The notes under the pieces: generated by a model
What the model was told of the DNA's origin: nothing
Databases searched by the model: none
What the model saw: only the letters and a program-made list of their open reading frames with translations
In this document: positions 1-15,300 of the stretch, one piece after another
Layout of the letters: the number at the start of each line of letters is the position of its first letter
Numbering within the stretch: position 1 is the stretch's first letter
Made by a program: the position numbers and the translations under genes
Source: Saposhnikovia divaricata
Taxonomy: Eukaryota > Streptophyta > Magnoliopsida > Apiales > Apiaceae
NCBI GenBank assembly: GCA_036435485.1
Contig: CM071600.1
Span: 51,891,546 to 51,955,545, forward strand
Direction: 5' to 3'
DNA: 64,000 bases

Positions 1-280
1 TCAAAACAGATAGCAAAACTACGAGTAAGCAATCTAAATTTATTAGTAAATTCGATTTAAATCAAAAATATGGGAAAGCATTGATAAGGATTTAAGCCTA
101 CTGAATCTAATAGCACTGGTGTTGCGGTCTATTCTAAAAAATTTGTATTTTAATAGAGGATGAGCTTCTTCACTTTGGCGACAACGGTGAAGGATTAAAA
201 AGGTTAGTTTAAAAATAAGAGAAAAGGATTATGTATTATAATAAAAGAGGCATTCACTTTCTTAAGATATACCAACAAAA

Positions 281-377
281 TGTGTATATTGAGATCAATA
301 CTGAATTAGGCAATGATCACAAAGTTTATTGTGTATATTGAGATCAATACTGAATCAGGCAATGACCACAAAGTTTG
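281..377. repeat. 49-bp tandem duplication in a primase intron
   Basis: Two head-to-tail copies of a unit starting tgtgtatattgagatcaata (at 281 and 330) differ at a few bases. It lies beyond the last recognised exon of paralogue A, presumably in its intron. A shorter 23-bp direct duplication (gagcatctcatttatgattt) sits close by near 571-617. Confidence 0.8.
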
Positions 378-718
378 TTTTATTTTCATCTTCCACTTTG
401 GAGAAGAAAAAAAGCTTTATTTACTATTTGCTATTTACCATTTACTTAATAGCAAAACGATATAATTTCCACCTCGTTTTCTATCTGTTTTTCTCTCTTT
501 TCAAAAGTTTTAAGTTAGAATCAGTGCTGATGACTCTAATCTGAACTTCCAGAAATCTTTACATAGCATAGGATGAGCATCTCATTTATGATTTGTGAGC
601 ATCTCATTTATGATTTGTGAATTGAAATAATAAACATAAGAATAGGATGTCCCTACAGTACAACACTACATTCAATCGTGTAATAGAATTTAAAAAGGGA
701 AAGTAAAAATGAAGCTAC

Positions 719-2831
719 CGAATCAGACAATGGTTGTAATTTCAATTCCTGCTCCGTGATTTTCCTTATTTTCTTTACCGCAGTAGTCCCACTCATCCTT
801 TTATAACTTGACTTCAAACCTGCCAAAGCCTACAGTCCGTTGTGTAAACTTCAGCAGTGCAACAATATCGCGTATGAAGAACATGCATTTAGCAACGACA
901 GCTAAGAAAACAAAGATCGAATATTTCACCTTCAAACCCCCTTTCCACCCACATTTAGCTCGATGGCAGGTCCATGTAGCTGTATTCCTACAGTATTTTA
1001 AATTATACTACTTCTAAATTCCACTAGGATTAAAAAAAAAACAAACTCGAGAGAGAAATTCAGAGTTACCCGTCATGCTCAATGAGAAGAGATAATGCCT
1101 TCTCTCCTGAATTTCCACCTTTGCACTATAAAAAAAATAATAATATTTCAAAGATGTCCAATATAAAATAAAAAATATAGTTAGGTAGAAACCAACAAGA
1201 GAGAATCAGACAGAGAGAAACATTCTGAAATCTTTTTGGGTAATCAAATTCTGAAGGCAAGAATGATATTGAAGCTCATCTTATAAGATGAATAAAATTT
1301 AGAAAAACATGGAGAAAAATTAGAATAAGACATAACTGAAACATGACACATTTGACATGACAAGGAAGCAAAGGTGGGAAAGAAGTGGATTGAGGCATTA
1401 TAGATATGGTCCTGGCACTTCAATTTTTTTTAAGAAAAACAACTTTATCCAGAACATTTCAAGTAATCTCTGTCAACATCATCACAGCTTCTTAGTTCTT
1501 ACACTCTTCAAAATTGGCATATTGCATTCTGTACATCTTGACCATCAATCTCATAACTTCTCTGTAACTACTTGTGGTGCAATGTAAAATAGTTAATACA
1601 AGCTTTTACATATTTTTCCAAGTGATCATGTGCTTCTCTTTCCTTGTCCATCCACTTAAAATGGTATAATGTCGAATAATGACCGCCAATATAACCTAAG
1701 TACAGATATAGAAGTAGAATCATGACCGCCAATATAACCTAAGTATAGATATAGAAGTAGAATCATGGTACACATACAGCTAATTATATTATATGTTACA
1801 TCATATATGATTCATCTAGTGGCTTTTACTAATACTAACATCCTAAGGTCTTGGGGGAGATGGTCTTGAGTTCGAACTCTCCAACCCTGGATTATTCTCA
1901 AACCATAAACACTTTTTTATGTTTTTCTCCATGGTCAGATTGTGCCTTTTTTGTCAGTTCGTACAAGTTGGTCATCTAACCTGTATCATAATGCAGGTCT
2001 GGAAATGGGTATGAACCTGTATCTTAGTGACTTTCAAATTGTGGACACATTATGTCCTTTAGGGGAATTGTTGAAATCCCTAACTCGAACCTTTCTTCCC
2101 CTAGTTATCTGAAATTGAAGACATATGGTATTCCATTCCCCTAGGTGGGATTCTTATGATGGTCAATCCGTGCAAAAGAGCTGAAGTGCTAAATATTATA
2201 TAGTTCATATAGTGGATTCTACTAATATCTTTACGTTTCAAGAGAGATTCTCATCTAACAATGTACAAACACGTGCACAAAATATAAACACTTACTGGCA
2301 AAAAAATCATACAAATTCGCAAACAAACACGAAAGAACAGCACTAAAGAGCTCATACCATCGGACAAATCAAGCCATGGTACTGCCCGGGATTCCAATCA
2401 CCACTACCAATCCCAACATTCTCCAATTTTTTATTCAATATACTCAACCTCATCGTACTTTCGAAATCAACCTCTTCAGTCTCCACTTCCACTACAAAAA
2501 AACAAGAAAAACAAACATCAACAACCATTACAACACCACCACCAAAAAAATCATACAAAAACACACACACAAAAAACACAACTTTTCGGGTTTTTCAAAA
2601 AATACCTGGACTGTAGGTTCTTGCATGAGGAGTATAAGAAACCCCATAACTTTTTAACAAAAAAGGACTCAAATTTGAAGTGGGTTTTAAAGGGTTGTTA
2701 CAAAACATGAGTTTTGAGTAAGTTGTTGAACTTAAAAGAGAAGTTCTTGGTAAAGGGGTGGCCTTGAAAAACAAGTTTTTTGTAGCCATTAGTATGTTTA
2801 AGCTCAAAAACTTGCGACAATTGAGAAGCAT
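719..2831 (-). CDS. TWINKLE/TWINKY-type organellar DNA primase, N-terminal part (paralogue A, cut by window edge)
   Basis: Family role: phage T7 gp4-like primase(-helicase) that makes RNA primers for plastid and mitochondrial DNA replication. Exons read on the minus strand: 2606-2831, 2358-2491, 1070-1125, 938-987 and 719-819; all junctions are GT-AG and the phases join without a stop. Exon 1 gives a Ser/Thr/Leu/Lys-rich leader starting MLLNCRKF (a second Met starts MATKNLFF), which looks like a plastid or dual transit peptide. Exon 2 carries NPGQYHGLICPM, exon 3 CKGGNSGEKALSLLIE, exon 4 ATWTCHRAKCGWKGG, so all four zinc-ribbon cysteines of the primase are present. Exon 5 holds KITEQELKLQPLSDS. 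The Toprim exons found in paralogue B were not seen in the leftmost 718 bases and should lie outside the window. Exon sizes (56 bp for exon 3) and phases match paralogue B. Whether a helicase domain follows cannot be seen here. Confidence 0.8.
1681..1766. repeat. 43-bp tandem duplication in a primase intron
   Basis: Two copies of a unit beginning gaccgccaatataacctaag (1681 and 1724) lie between exons 2 and 3 of paralogue A and are nearly identical, so the duplication is recent. Confidence 0.8.
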
Positions 2832-3100
2832 GGCTAAGAAATTTGTGAATTTTATTTTGTGGGTTTAAGTGTTTTTAGGGTTTAAAGCAAGATTTTATGG
2901 TCCCTGTTTTTGTGCAGGGTAGGGAATTGGGGCGCCAATACATCCCCTTTATTCATTTGGTGTTTTTTACAAAAGATTTTGACCCGGATCCGACCCGGTA
3001 ATACATAACTGAATGAGTGTCATTTTTGCCTTGCAAATTACTATATTTATCGAGAAAATGATCAAAATACATTACTTTTGTAGTCAAAATGCCCAAAATA
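2832..3100 (-). promoter_or_regulatory. Upstream region of primase paralogue A
   Basis: This non-coding stretch lies directly upstream of the first Met of paralogue A and should contain its 5' UTR and core promoter. I see no convincing TATA box or other motif that fixes a transcription start. The left edge of the cgcat-rich repeat block begins near 3085. Confidence 0.3.
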
Positions 3101-3845
3101 CCTGTATGCAGAATCGTCCGCCCAAATTGCCCACGACCTACACATGCTGGGCATGCGTAGGTAGAGATACGCATTTCTCTCTTGCGCATCTCGGGTAACG
3201 CATTTCCCAGATGCGCAATGACGTCATCTCACGTCATTTTCTCACAAACACAATCGGCGTCTCTCTCGCTTTCTCGATCGCTTCTCCGGTCATCTTCTTC
3301 GTTCGTACACCTCCGGATGTCTCCACCACATCTGAAGACATGAAAATATTGTCCAGACCTGCATCTCCATTTTTCTAAGTAGATTTATTGAGTTTGGCCC
3401 CGCAGGGGCGTGTTTTAGCTTATCGAAAAACTAGATCGGAAAAAAAAGGTACAGATTGGGTATTTCGAATCAGGCAAAACAAATGAAAATCCAATGATAT
3501 AGACATGCAAAGGGTGAAAAGGCGAAAATTTTGGTATATAATATGCTAGTGTTCGATGCCGGAAAAGGAGTGAACAAAGTGGTCAAACTTTTCGTCGAAA
3601 AATCACTCCGGTACGAGCTTGGAAGACGATGAACAGTACCAAGGTTGCGCATGTTGGAGATGCGCATCTCGAGATACGCATGCCCAACATGCGCAACCCT
3701 TGGTACTGTTCACATAGTACATAATCGAATTTTACACACTGCACGCATCTATAATTTGCGTGGTCCAACTCCACGCATGAGTAGAATACGTATAGCTCCT
3801 GTACGCATCAGTAACTTGCGTGGTCCGTGGGTATTTTGGATGCCT
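3085..3845. repeat. Repeat block rich in TGCGCATC/GATGCGCA palindromes
   Basis: The block contains many copies of cgcat in both orientations, for example gcgcatgttggagatgcgca, cgagatacgcatgcccaaca and two copies of a tgcgtggtcc motif. A GC-rich 13-base hairpin (gccccgcaggggc, 3397-3409) lies in the middle. It looks like a non-autonomous mobile element or low-copy satellite just upstream of paralogue A. I could not define termini or a target duplication. The short ORFs in it are inverted-repeat artefacts. Confidence 0.4.
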
Positions 3846-4056
3846 CTTTACGTCAATGGATATTTTGGGCAGCTAGAATTAAAATTTGGGTATTTTTATT
3901 TTTCATCCATATTTATCGAAATTTCTTGCTCAAAAAGATAGAAAAAGGAATAAAATGTATTGTAGAATACAAGTTTCAGGAGGTCCTTCGTTTGTCTATG
4001 TAGTATCTTATGTTTAACTCATATTTTGGATATATTTATTAATTAATATAAAATAA

Positions 4057-4809
4057 CTAGTTGATAAAGCCGCGCTTCGCAACGGTGTTAAAATATTTTT
4101 TAAAAAATTCAATACATTTACGTTATATTATAATATTAATATTAAATTTTAATAATTAAATAATCTTCTTTAATAAATCAATTTCTAAATTCTTTCGATT
4201 GAGCCGCTATCTCGTTAAAACCGAAATCCCAACTTTTTAACATATATTATAAAGACTGCATGAGATTGTTCTTTTACTCATTGTTCTTTTATTACGTTAA
4301 GACATCAATTCTTTTCTTTTTAAATACGGTGACTTTCTTCATGACAATAGTATTTGATTTATGAATAAATTTTCCTAATATAAGTACAATTAACTTATAT
4401 AAAAAATATATAATTTAAGAAGATCGTACTTTCTATAAAATATTTAATTATATGTCTGCTCTATATATTCAAACACATATTCTAGTTCTAGTAGAACTTT
4501 TATTTATATATTTTTTCTAAATTCAAACTCTTATTCTCTATAAATTCGAACTCCTATTCTGCTTCTAATAGAACTTTTAATCGTATGCCTTATAAATACT
4601 TATTATACTTCCAATAGAACTTCTAATCATATGTCTTCCCTATAAATTCGAACTCTTCTTCTTTATAAATTCGAACACCTATTCTATTTCTAATATGCTA
4701 ATTGATATTTTCATATTTATTAGTGTTTAAAATTCTAGAAAATTAGAAAAATCGATTGAGACGATATTAGAGCGCCGCCTAAACTCCCGCTATCCTCCTT
4801 TATATATAT
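4057..4809 (-). mobile_element. Non-autonomous Helitron 1 of a four-member array
   Basis: The minus-strand 3' end is GC-rich, followed by gctttatcaactag, giving the Helitron terminal CTAG at 4057-4060 next to a T. The hairpin is slightly degenerate here (gcaacg instead of gcggcg). The right end has the family 5' sequence (aaactcccgctatcctcctt on the plus strand) and runs into a TA tract. No Rep/helicase ORF is present. Internal sequence matches copies 3 and 4. Confidence 0.7.
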
Positions 4810-4810
4810 A

Positions 4811-5870
4811 CTAGTCGAATAAGCCGCGCTTCGCGGCGGCCTTATAATTTTTTTTTAAATTTTAAATAAAGATCATTTTAAGAAAAAAAACGACAAAAAT
4901 ATTTTTATAATATCAATATAAATTGGTGAACACAATATTGTATAAATTAAATATACATATATAATAAGATAAATTATTCATATATTTTTCTATACCGATT
5001 TTGTCTTACGATTTTTTAGGCCGACACCCGTTGTATATATTATAAAAATACTCAACATACACAATAATAAAAATTTAAATACTAAAATACTCTTTGACTT
5101 TGATTTACCGATTTTACCTCACAATTCTTTTTTTAAAATTTTAAATATATCTAAAATATCAATATAAATTGGTGAACACAATATTGTATAAATTAAATAT
5201 ACATAGATAATAAGATAAAATATCCATATATTTTCTATACCGATTTTGTCTCACAATTTTTTAGGCCAACACCCATTTGTATATATTATAAAAATACTTA
5301 GCATACACAATAATAAAAATTTAAATATTAAAATGCTCTTTGACTTTGACTTATCGATTTTGCCTAACAATTTTTAGACCGACGCCCGTTGTATATATTT
5401 TAAAAATACTAATTATATACAATATAAATCGAGTAAATATGATTACAAACATGGTGATAAAATTTGATTATTAGAAGTAATGATTGTATATATATAAGAA
5501 TATAAAATTTCTTTCCTATTTCGAATATATACTATTTCGAATATAATATTTTTTTTCTATTTCGAATATATAATTTTTTCTTCCTAACAAATTCGAAAAC
5601 CTTTTCAATTTCGAATATGTAATTTGAGTTCTTCTTCCCTACAAATTCGAATTCGAGAACCTTTTCTATTTCAAAGATGTTTATGTTTATGTTAACATTT
5701 ATATTAATGTTAAAAAAGGAAGTTTTGATTTCTTTTCTAAAAAATAGGATTTAAAGAAGGAAATTTCAATTTTACATATTTAAAATAGAGGAGCTCTAGA
5801 AAAATAGATAAATATGAATCGAGCGATTCTAGAGCTCCACCAAACTCCCGGGGGTTTTCCTTTATATATA
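4811..5870 (-). mobile_element. Non-autonomous Helitron 2 of the array
   Basis: It begins on the plus strand with ctagtcgaataagccgcgct. On the minus strand this is a hairpin (gccgcgaagcgcggc) followed by a CTAG terminus at 4811-4814. The body differs from its neighbours: two tandem copies of a roughly 250-bp block starting near aatataaattggtgaacaca. It ends in the family 5' motif near aaactcccgggggttttcct. No coding region. Confidence 0.7.
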
Positions 5871-5873
5871 TAA

Positions 5874-8660
5874 CTAGTCGATAAAGCCGCGCTTCGCGGC
5901 GGCGTTACAACATTTTTAAAAAAATTCAATATATTTATGTTATATTATAATATTAATATTAAAGTTTAATAATTAAATAATCTTTTCTAATGAATCAAGA
6001 AAAAATTCTTGTTAAACACGATTTTTTCGATTGAGCCGCTCTCTCATTAAAATCGAAATTCCAACTTTAACATATAATTTATATTATAAAGACTTATATA
6101 ATAATTTTTATCCATAAAATCGAACCGTAAAAATAAAAAAAAAATTATGACATAAGTATCAAATTCTAATAGCTAATACAATCTTTTCTAATGATCCGTC
6201 TTCTCATTAAATACTTTTCGAGCCGCTCTTATTTGGAACCGAAATTCTAACTTCATTATATAAATGGAGTAAATTCCAATTTTATATTCTTTAAACTTTC
6301 TAATATTTATGGAGTTTTAAAAGATGAAAATACATCTTATTTTTTCTGCATATTATAGATATTCATGTATTTATTTACAGCTTCCGCATGGGAATGTCTT
6401 TCTGTTATGTTAATATATCAAAAAAAATCAAAATACGAAGATTTTTCATTACGGGATTAAATTTATGGATATATTTTTCTAATGCAAGTATAATTGACTT
6501 GTATAAAAAAGTTAAAATAAAGGATTTCTAGGAAAAAAGATATATAGTTTTAAAAAATCGTATATGACGTCTCCACGATCCTCATATTCCACTTCCAATA
6601 AAACATTTTATTTTGTATTCTTTATATATTCACGCATCTTTTATATGGTCTTCTATAATAAACCGCTTTCTCGTTAAACACAGTTATTACTATTGATCCG
6701 CTCTCTCGTTAAAACCAAAAACCTAACTTTTACATATATCACTTGTATGATAATGTTTATCCATAAAAATCAAATCCTAAAAATAAAATAAAATTTATAA
6801 CATCAATATTATATTTTAATAGCTAATACAATCGTTTATAGTGAGTCGTTTTCCCGTTAAACACGTTTCAAGCTGCTCTCGTTTGGATCAAAATTCCAAT
6901 TTCATTACATATTATTGATGATATTTATCCTACACAACAACTTTTTTCCTTAAAATCAAAACCTAGAGTGAATTCCAATTTATACTTTCTCTATACTTTC
7001 TAAAATTTATGGAGATTCGGAAAATGAAAACACATCTTATTTTCTCTTTATATTATAGATACTCCTATATTTATTTAGGATTCCTGCATGAGAATGTTCT
7101 TTTATTATGTTAACACATCAATTCCTTTTTTTTAAAATACGGTGACTTTTTTTTTTTGACAATTGTATTGGATTTATGAATAAATTTTTCTAATAGAAGT
7201 ATAATTAACTTATATAAAAAAGTATAATTTCAGAAGATCGTACTTTCTATGAAATATTTAATTATATGTATCTTTATATATTCAAACACCTATTATACTT
7301 CTAATAAAACTTTTATTTATATGTTTTTTCTATAAATTTAAACTCTTATTCTTTATAAATTCGAACTCCTATTCTACTTCCATTATGCCTTATAAATACT
7401 TATTCTACTTTCAATAGAACTTCTAATCATATGTCTTCCCTATAAATTCGAACTCTTCTCCTCAATAAATTCGAACACCTATTCTACTTCTAATATATTA
7501 AATAAAATAGAATAAAATTTATAACATCAATGTGTTATTTTAATAGCTAATACAATCTTTTATAGTGAACCGTCTTCCCGTTAAACACGTTTCGAGCCGC
7601 TCTCGTTTGGGATCGAAATTCCAAATTCGTTACATATTATTGATGATACATATTTTACACAACAACATTTTTCCTTAAAATCAAAACCTAAAAATAGAGT
7701 GAATTCCAATTTATACTTTCCCTAGACTTTCTAAAATTTATGAAGATTTAGAAAATGAAAGCACATCTTATTTTCTCTTTATATTATAGATACTTCTATA
7801 TTTATTTAAGATTCCTACATAAAAATGTTATTTTATTATGTTAACACATCAATTCTTTTCTTTTTAAATACGATGACTTTTTTATAATAATAGTATTGAA
7901 TTTATGAATAAATTTTTCTAATAGAAGTATAATTAACTTATATAAAAAAGTATAATTTAAGAAGATCGTACTTTCTATAAAATATTTAATTATATGTCTG
8001 CTCTATATATTCAAACACCTATTCTACTTCTAATAGAACTTTTATTTATATGTTTTTTCTATAAATTCGAAAATCCATATAAATAAAAATATTATTTATA
8101 TTTTTAATAATATTTTATATAATATTTTATATAATATTTTAATATTATTATTTAATAATATTAAATAATATAAATAAATATCAATTATTTTAAATAATAT
8201 TATTTTAATAATATTATTTAATAATATTATTGAATAATATATATTTTTAATAATATTATTTAATTAATATTATTTTAAAAATATTTTATATAATATTTTT
8301 AATAATATTATTTACTTCTAATAGAACTTTTATTTATATGTTTTATTTATATTCTTTTCTATAAATTCGAACTCTTATTCTCTATAAATTCGAACTCCTA
8401 TTCTACTTCCAATAGAACTTTTAATCGTATGCCTTATAAATACTTATTATACTTCTAATAGAACTTCTAATCATATGTCTTCCCTATAAATTCAAACTCT
8501 TCTCCTTTATAAATTCGAACACCAATTCTACTTCTAATATGCTAATTGATATTTTTATATTTATTAGTGTTTAAAATTCTAGAAAATTAGAAAAATCGAT
8601 TGAGACGATATTAGAGCGCCACCTAAACTCCCGCTATCCTCCTTTATATATATATATTGA
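5874..8660 (-). mobile_element. Non-autonomous Helitron 3 of the array (long form)
   Basis: The terminal CTAG is at 5874-5877 with the perfect hairpin gccgcgaagcgcggc just inside. The minus-strand 5' end is TC (8659-8660) followed by aatatatatatataaaggag. The 2.8 kb body has repeated sub-blocks shared with Helitrons 1 and 4, for example aaattcgaactcctattcta, plus an almost pure A/T stretch of aatatt motifs at about 8090-8310. No long ORF. Confidence 0.75.
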
Positions 8661-8663
8661 TAA

Positions 8664-9634
8664 CTAGTTGATAAAGCCGCGCTTCGCGGCGGCGTTAAAA
8701 TATTTTTAAAAAAATTCAATACATTTACGTTATGTTATAATATTAATATTAAATTTTAATAATTAAATAATCTTCTCTAATGAATCAATTTCTTGTTAAA
8801 TACAATTTTTTCGATTGAGCCGCTCTCTCGTTAAAACCGAAATCCCAACTTTTTAACATATATTATAAAGACTGTATGAGATTGTTCTTTTACTCATTGT
8901 TCTTTTATTATGTTAAGACATCAATTCTTTTCTTTTTACATACGGTGACTTTTTTCATGACAATAGTATTTGATTTATGAATAAATTTTCCTAATATAAG
9001 TACAATTAACTTATATAAAAAATATATAATTTAAGAAGATCATACTTTCTATAAAACATATATTATAAAGACTGCATGAGATTGTTCTTTTACTCATTGT
9101 TCTTTTATTATGTTAAGACATCAATTCTTTTCTTTTTAAATACGGTGACTTTTTTCATGACAATAGTATTTGATTTATGAATAAATTTTCCTAATATAAG
9201 TACAATTAACTTATATAAAAAATATATAATTTAAGAAGATCGTACTTTCTATAAAATATTTAATTATATGTCTGCTCTATATATTCAAACACATATTCTA
9301 GTTCTAGTAGAACTTTTATTTATATATTTTTTCTAAATTCAAACTCTTATTCTCTATAAATTCGAACTCCTATTCTGCTTCTAATAGAACTTTTAATCGT
9401 ATGCCTTATAAATACTTATTATACTTCCAATAGAACTTCTAATCATATGTCTTCCCTATAAATTCGAACTCTTCTCCTTTATAAATTCGAACACCTATTC
9501 TACTTCTAATATGCTAATTGATATTTTCATATTTATTAGTGTTTAAAATTCTAGAAAATTAGAAAAATCGATTGAGCCGATATTAGAGCGCCACCTAAAC
9601 TCCCGCTATCCTCCTTTATATATATATATATTGA
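8664..9634 (-). mobile_element. Non-autonomous Helitron 4 of the array
   Basis: CTAG terminus at 8664-8667, perfect GC hairpin inside, and a TC 5' end at 9633-9634. It is very close to Helitron 1 in sequence. It contains an internal direct duplication of about 180 bp (cagaacatatattataaaga-like block at about 8862 and 9058). It abuts Helitron 3 with only three bases between them. Confidence 0.75.
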
Positions 9635-9635
9635 T

Positions 9636-9692
<57 letters not shown>
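9636..9692. repeat. (TA)n microsatellite
   Basis: An almost pure TA run directly follows the 5' end of Helitron 4, a typical AT target for Helitron insertion. Confidence 0.95.
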
Positions 9693-9693
<1 letters not shown>

Positions 9694-9982
9694 ATATTGA
9701 TGATTGGAGTACGATTATGTATTATATTTAACTCAGAAATCATTTCGTATTAATAAAAAAACGTGTTACAAGAAACATGAGTTATTTTTTATTCCCGGCT
9801 AAAATCTATTACCTAAAATGATCTAGGACAGAATACAAATCTGATAATTAAAAGTAGTTTAATAGACTTGAGTACACACTTCTGTTCAGTTGTTCTACAA
9901 GGTCCAAAATTGTAAGTTTTACTATGTATACTTAGAATTTTACTTTAAAGAAAAGTTTATTAATAGTAGTAACTAAGAGTTG

Positions 9983-12369
<2,387 letters not shown>

Positions 12370-15300
12370 TCAAACGGGAGTCTCAAAATAAACAACAATC
12401 TTGTTCGTAAGTTGTGACCTTTCTTTTCCAAGTCGTCGTGCAAGTTCTTCAGCCAAGACTTGACCAGGCCAGTCACCGTCAGTTGCTAGGATAAATTTTG
12501 AAGCCTAGATGATATCAAGGAAAATGATACGAGTCATATACATAGAGAAATAACCTGAAAATATTATAAAATGAAGCTAATGAACAGTGCGAGTATCTCT
12601 TGTGGGGAGCACAAATTTGACAGAAAACTACCAACCTTGTCTAGATAATCTTTACAATTCCAAAGATACCTAAATCTGGAGTCCTGGATTTACACAAAAG
12701 GATGTACATATAAATGTATCAATAACAGGATAATTGAAGAAATGAACTGAAGATCCTGAATAAAATGAGACAAGATGCTTAACTGGAGCCAAAAATAAGA
12801 TAAGTCATACATTTAATCAGAATTGTGGTTAAATCATCCGAACTGGTTTTGATATTGGCTGCTGAAGCAATATGCAAGAGTTGTATTCACATTTTTTTTG
12901 ATATATGCATATTTATATTGGTCTTCAAATTTCATACAATATTAGGATAAGAATATGCTTCATATGCAGTTCCGATTCCTAAAGGTATTTGTCTGAGATT
13001 TTGTCTTTTTATTATGTTACGAATAATAAAGATATTCTTAAGTTATTAGCTAAAGAAATAAGGATATTGATAAGTGACTGAAATATTACTACTACGTACA
13101 GGCTAAAAAATCTGACTTGGAATTCAGGATACAGGATACAGGATACAGTGAGGCTAAAAAATTTCAGGGTCAATATAAACCTTGTCTGGAGATGGCAACT
13201 CTTTGGATGAAACTTTCTGTGGTGCACCATCTGGAACACTAACACAATTCGCAAGTCCAGCCTGCTCCATTGAGAGCTTATCAATTTCACCTTCAACCTG
13301 TAAGTAACATAGAGTCTTGAGTATTATTCATCGCACCGACACAGAAAGTCTAAAAGAACCAGTGTGATTAAGTACTGTACAATTATGATCTCATCTGCTT
13401 CTTTTATGTCATCAAGCCCATACAATATTTTTTCTGTGCCCTTCTCCTATGGATTAGGAACAGAATATCAGATTTTGTACAGCACATCCATGTCAGTAAT
13501 CATAATAGTTGAAGACGGAATAAGAAACAAATGTGAAGGATATTGTTATAGTTTCAATTAAGGGTCACAGTTTTTGTGGCAAGCCTTAGTACACGATGAT
13601 ACGGAAATGTTTATTCCTTGTAAACATCACCATATTCAGAATTTACCACTTATTTTATTTTCATAATTCGAAGACAATGCTTAATAAATGTACCTGCCAA
13701 AATTTTTTGTTGATAATGTTCCTGTATTTGCAATTTATAATCTCTCCATTTCTTCTGTAAGTAAAAGCAATGGCATCCTGTAAAATGAACAGACGTGGAT
13801 ACGGAAATGATTAAAATAATCTGGAATTTGAATATAGACCAATTACATATCTAAAAGAAAATGTAACTAATGAGATGGCTCCTTAGTTCTGAAATTTTAA
13901 TTGGCAACGTCTTAAGGTAAGGGTTATTCACTGCAACTATGACCGTCTGAAAATCATAATTGTGCTTTTCAACTGTCTAACCTGGTCAGTTGATAGTTGC
14001 ATAACAGAGTGTTTCTGCAAAACTTCTTCGGATATCATCCTGTCGGCAAAATATGCAATCAGCTGAAACATATTCAAAAACAAATATAACCATTATAGAT
14101 AAATTTTATGGCAGATATATGATGATATGTAGAGAAACTAAAACATCTGTAAATTGATGAAAAATTAAACCACGTGCTGTCACTGTAAAGGCCACATATA
14201 AGTTCCACGGAACAAAAGAACAATACTGCACGCAACAAGGCTTTAAAAAAATTTAGTCATCCTCGTGCAAATTGACTTTAACATATTTCTCAAGTCTATT
14301 TAATGCACTACCAGAAAAAGAATTTCTGGAATTCCTAATTTGCCTGTTTTGTAAATATGAAACTTACCTTCAAGGTTTCCCAATTTTAGGACTTACAAAA
14401 AATATTAGTTGATTACTAACATGTTAAACCATCTGAATGAGAATACTTGGTAGTAATATATATATACACACATGATCATAAGAACATTACATGAATATTA
14501 ATTATGTAGTTAGTATATAACTGTTCAAACTTATAAATGAATATGTCAAAATATGAGCAATGCGGAAGTAATAAACGGAACTAGTAGAGAGGAGAGAAAA
14601 ACACGGTAGTAATATTAGAACTACATTGTATTGATTGTGTTTTATTACATGAGAGCATAAGCTCTTATATAGGAAGTAAACCTTGGTTGGTGGCCAACCT
14701 TGGTAGACTTGGTTATATTTAACACGCCCCCTCACTCGAAATCCCATCTTCGGATGAAAGACCTATCTGGGGATTGAAGAGTGGACACTAGTAGCCCTTG
14801 AGCTTAATCTGAGCGTCCAACTATACCCATTTTAGGATCGATCGATCTTGAGTTTATTGAGTCTTTTGGGATACCGGGACTCGAACTTGCGACCACACGG
14901 TATATTTTAGGCCATGTCAAAAAAATACATAAGGTGCTGATGAATGCAAGATATAGCAGTGAACTGTGTTGTCTAAAATACAACTGCTTCTGCTGCTTTG
15001 ATTTGTGGCAGTGAACTGTGTGTACATCTGTTATATACACTACTTCTGCTGCTTCGTCGGAATAACGCTCCCTGAACTATTTAATTTGCAGCATCGTAAA
15101 AAATTGGAGAGATACCGTAATATCAACAACCACTTGAATACTACACAATTAAATCTATAACCGGGGCAAACTCTTAAACTAAATTGACTACAACAGAATT
15201 TTCCCATAAGAAAATAACTGTCAAGTCTGGTGTTTTAAGCTGGAATTTTATTAGTGAGTCTCTCCTTAGAAAGCACAACATACCGGTTTCTGATTTTGAA

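Noticed and set aside
1807..1960. Possible tRNA-derived SINE (ggtcttgagttcgaactctc resembles a B box)
   Set aside because: No good A box, no poly(A) or T tail and no target duplication were found.
9636..9692. TA tract as a replication origin or regulatory element
   Set aside because: Simple TA microsatellites are common at Helitron junctions and nothing else supports a function.
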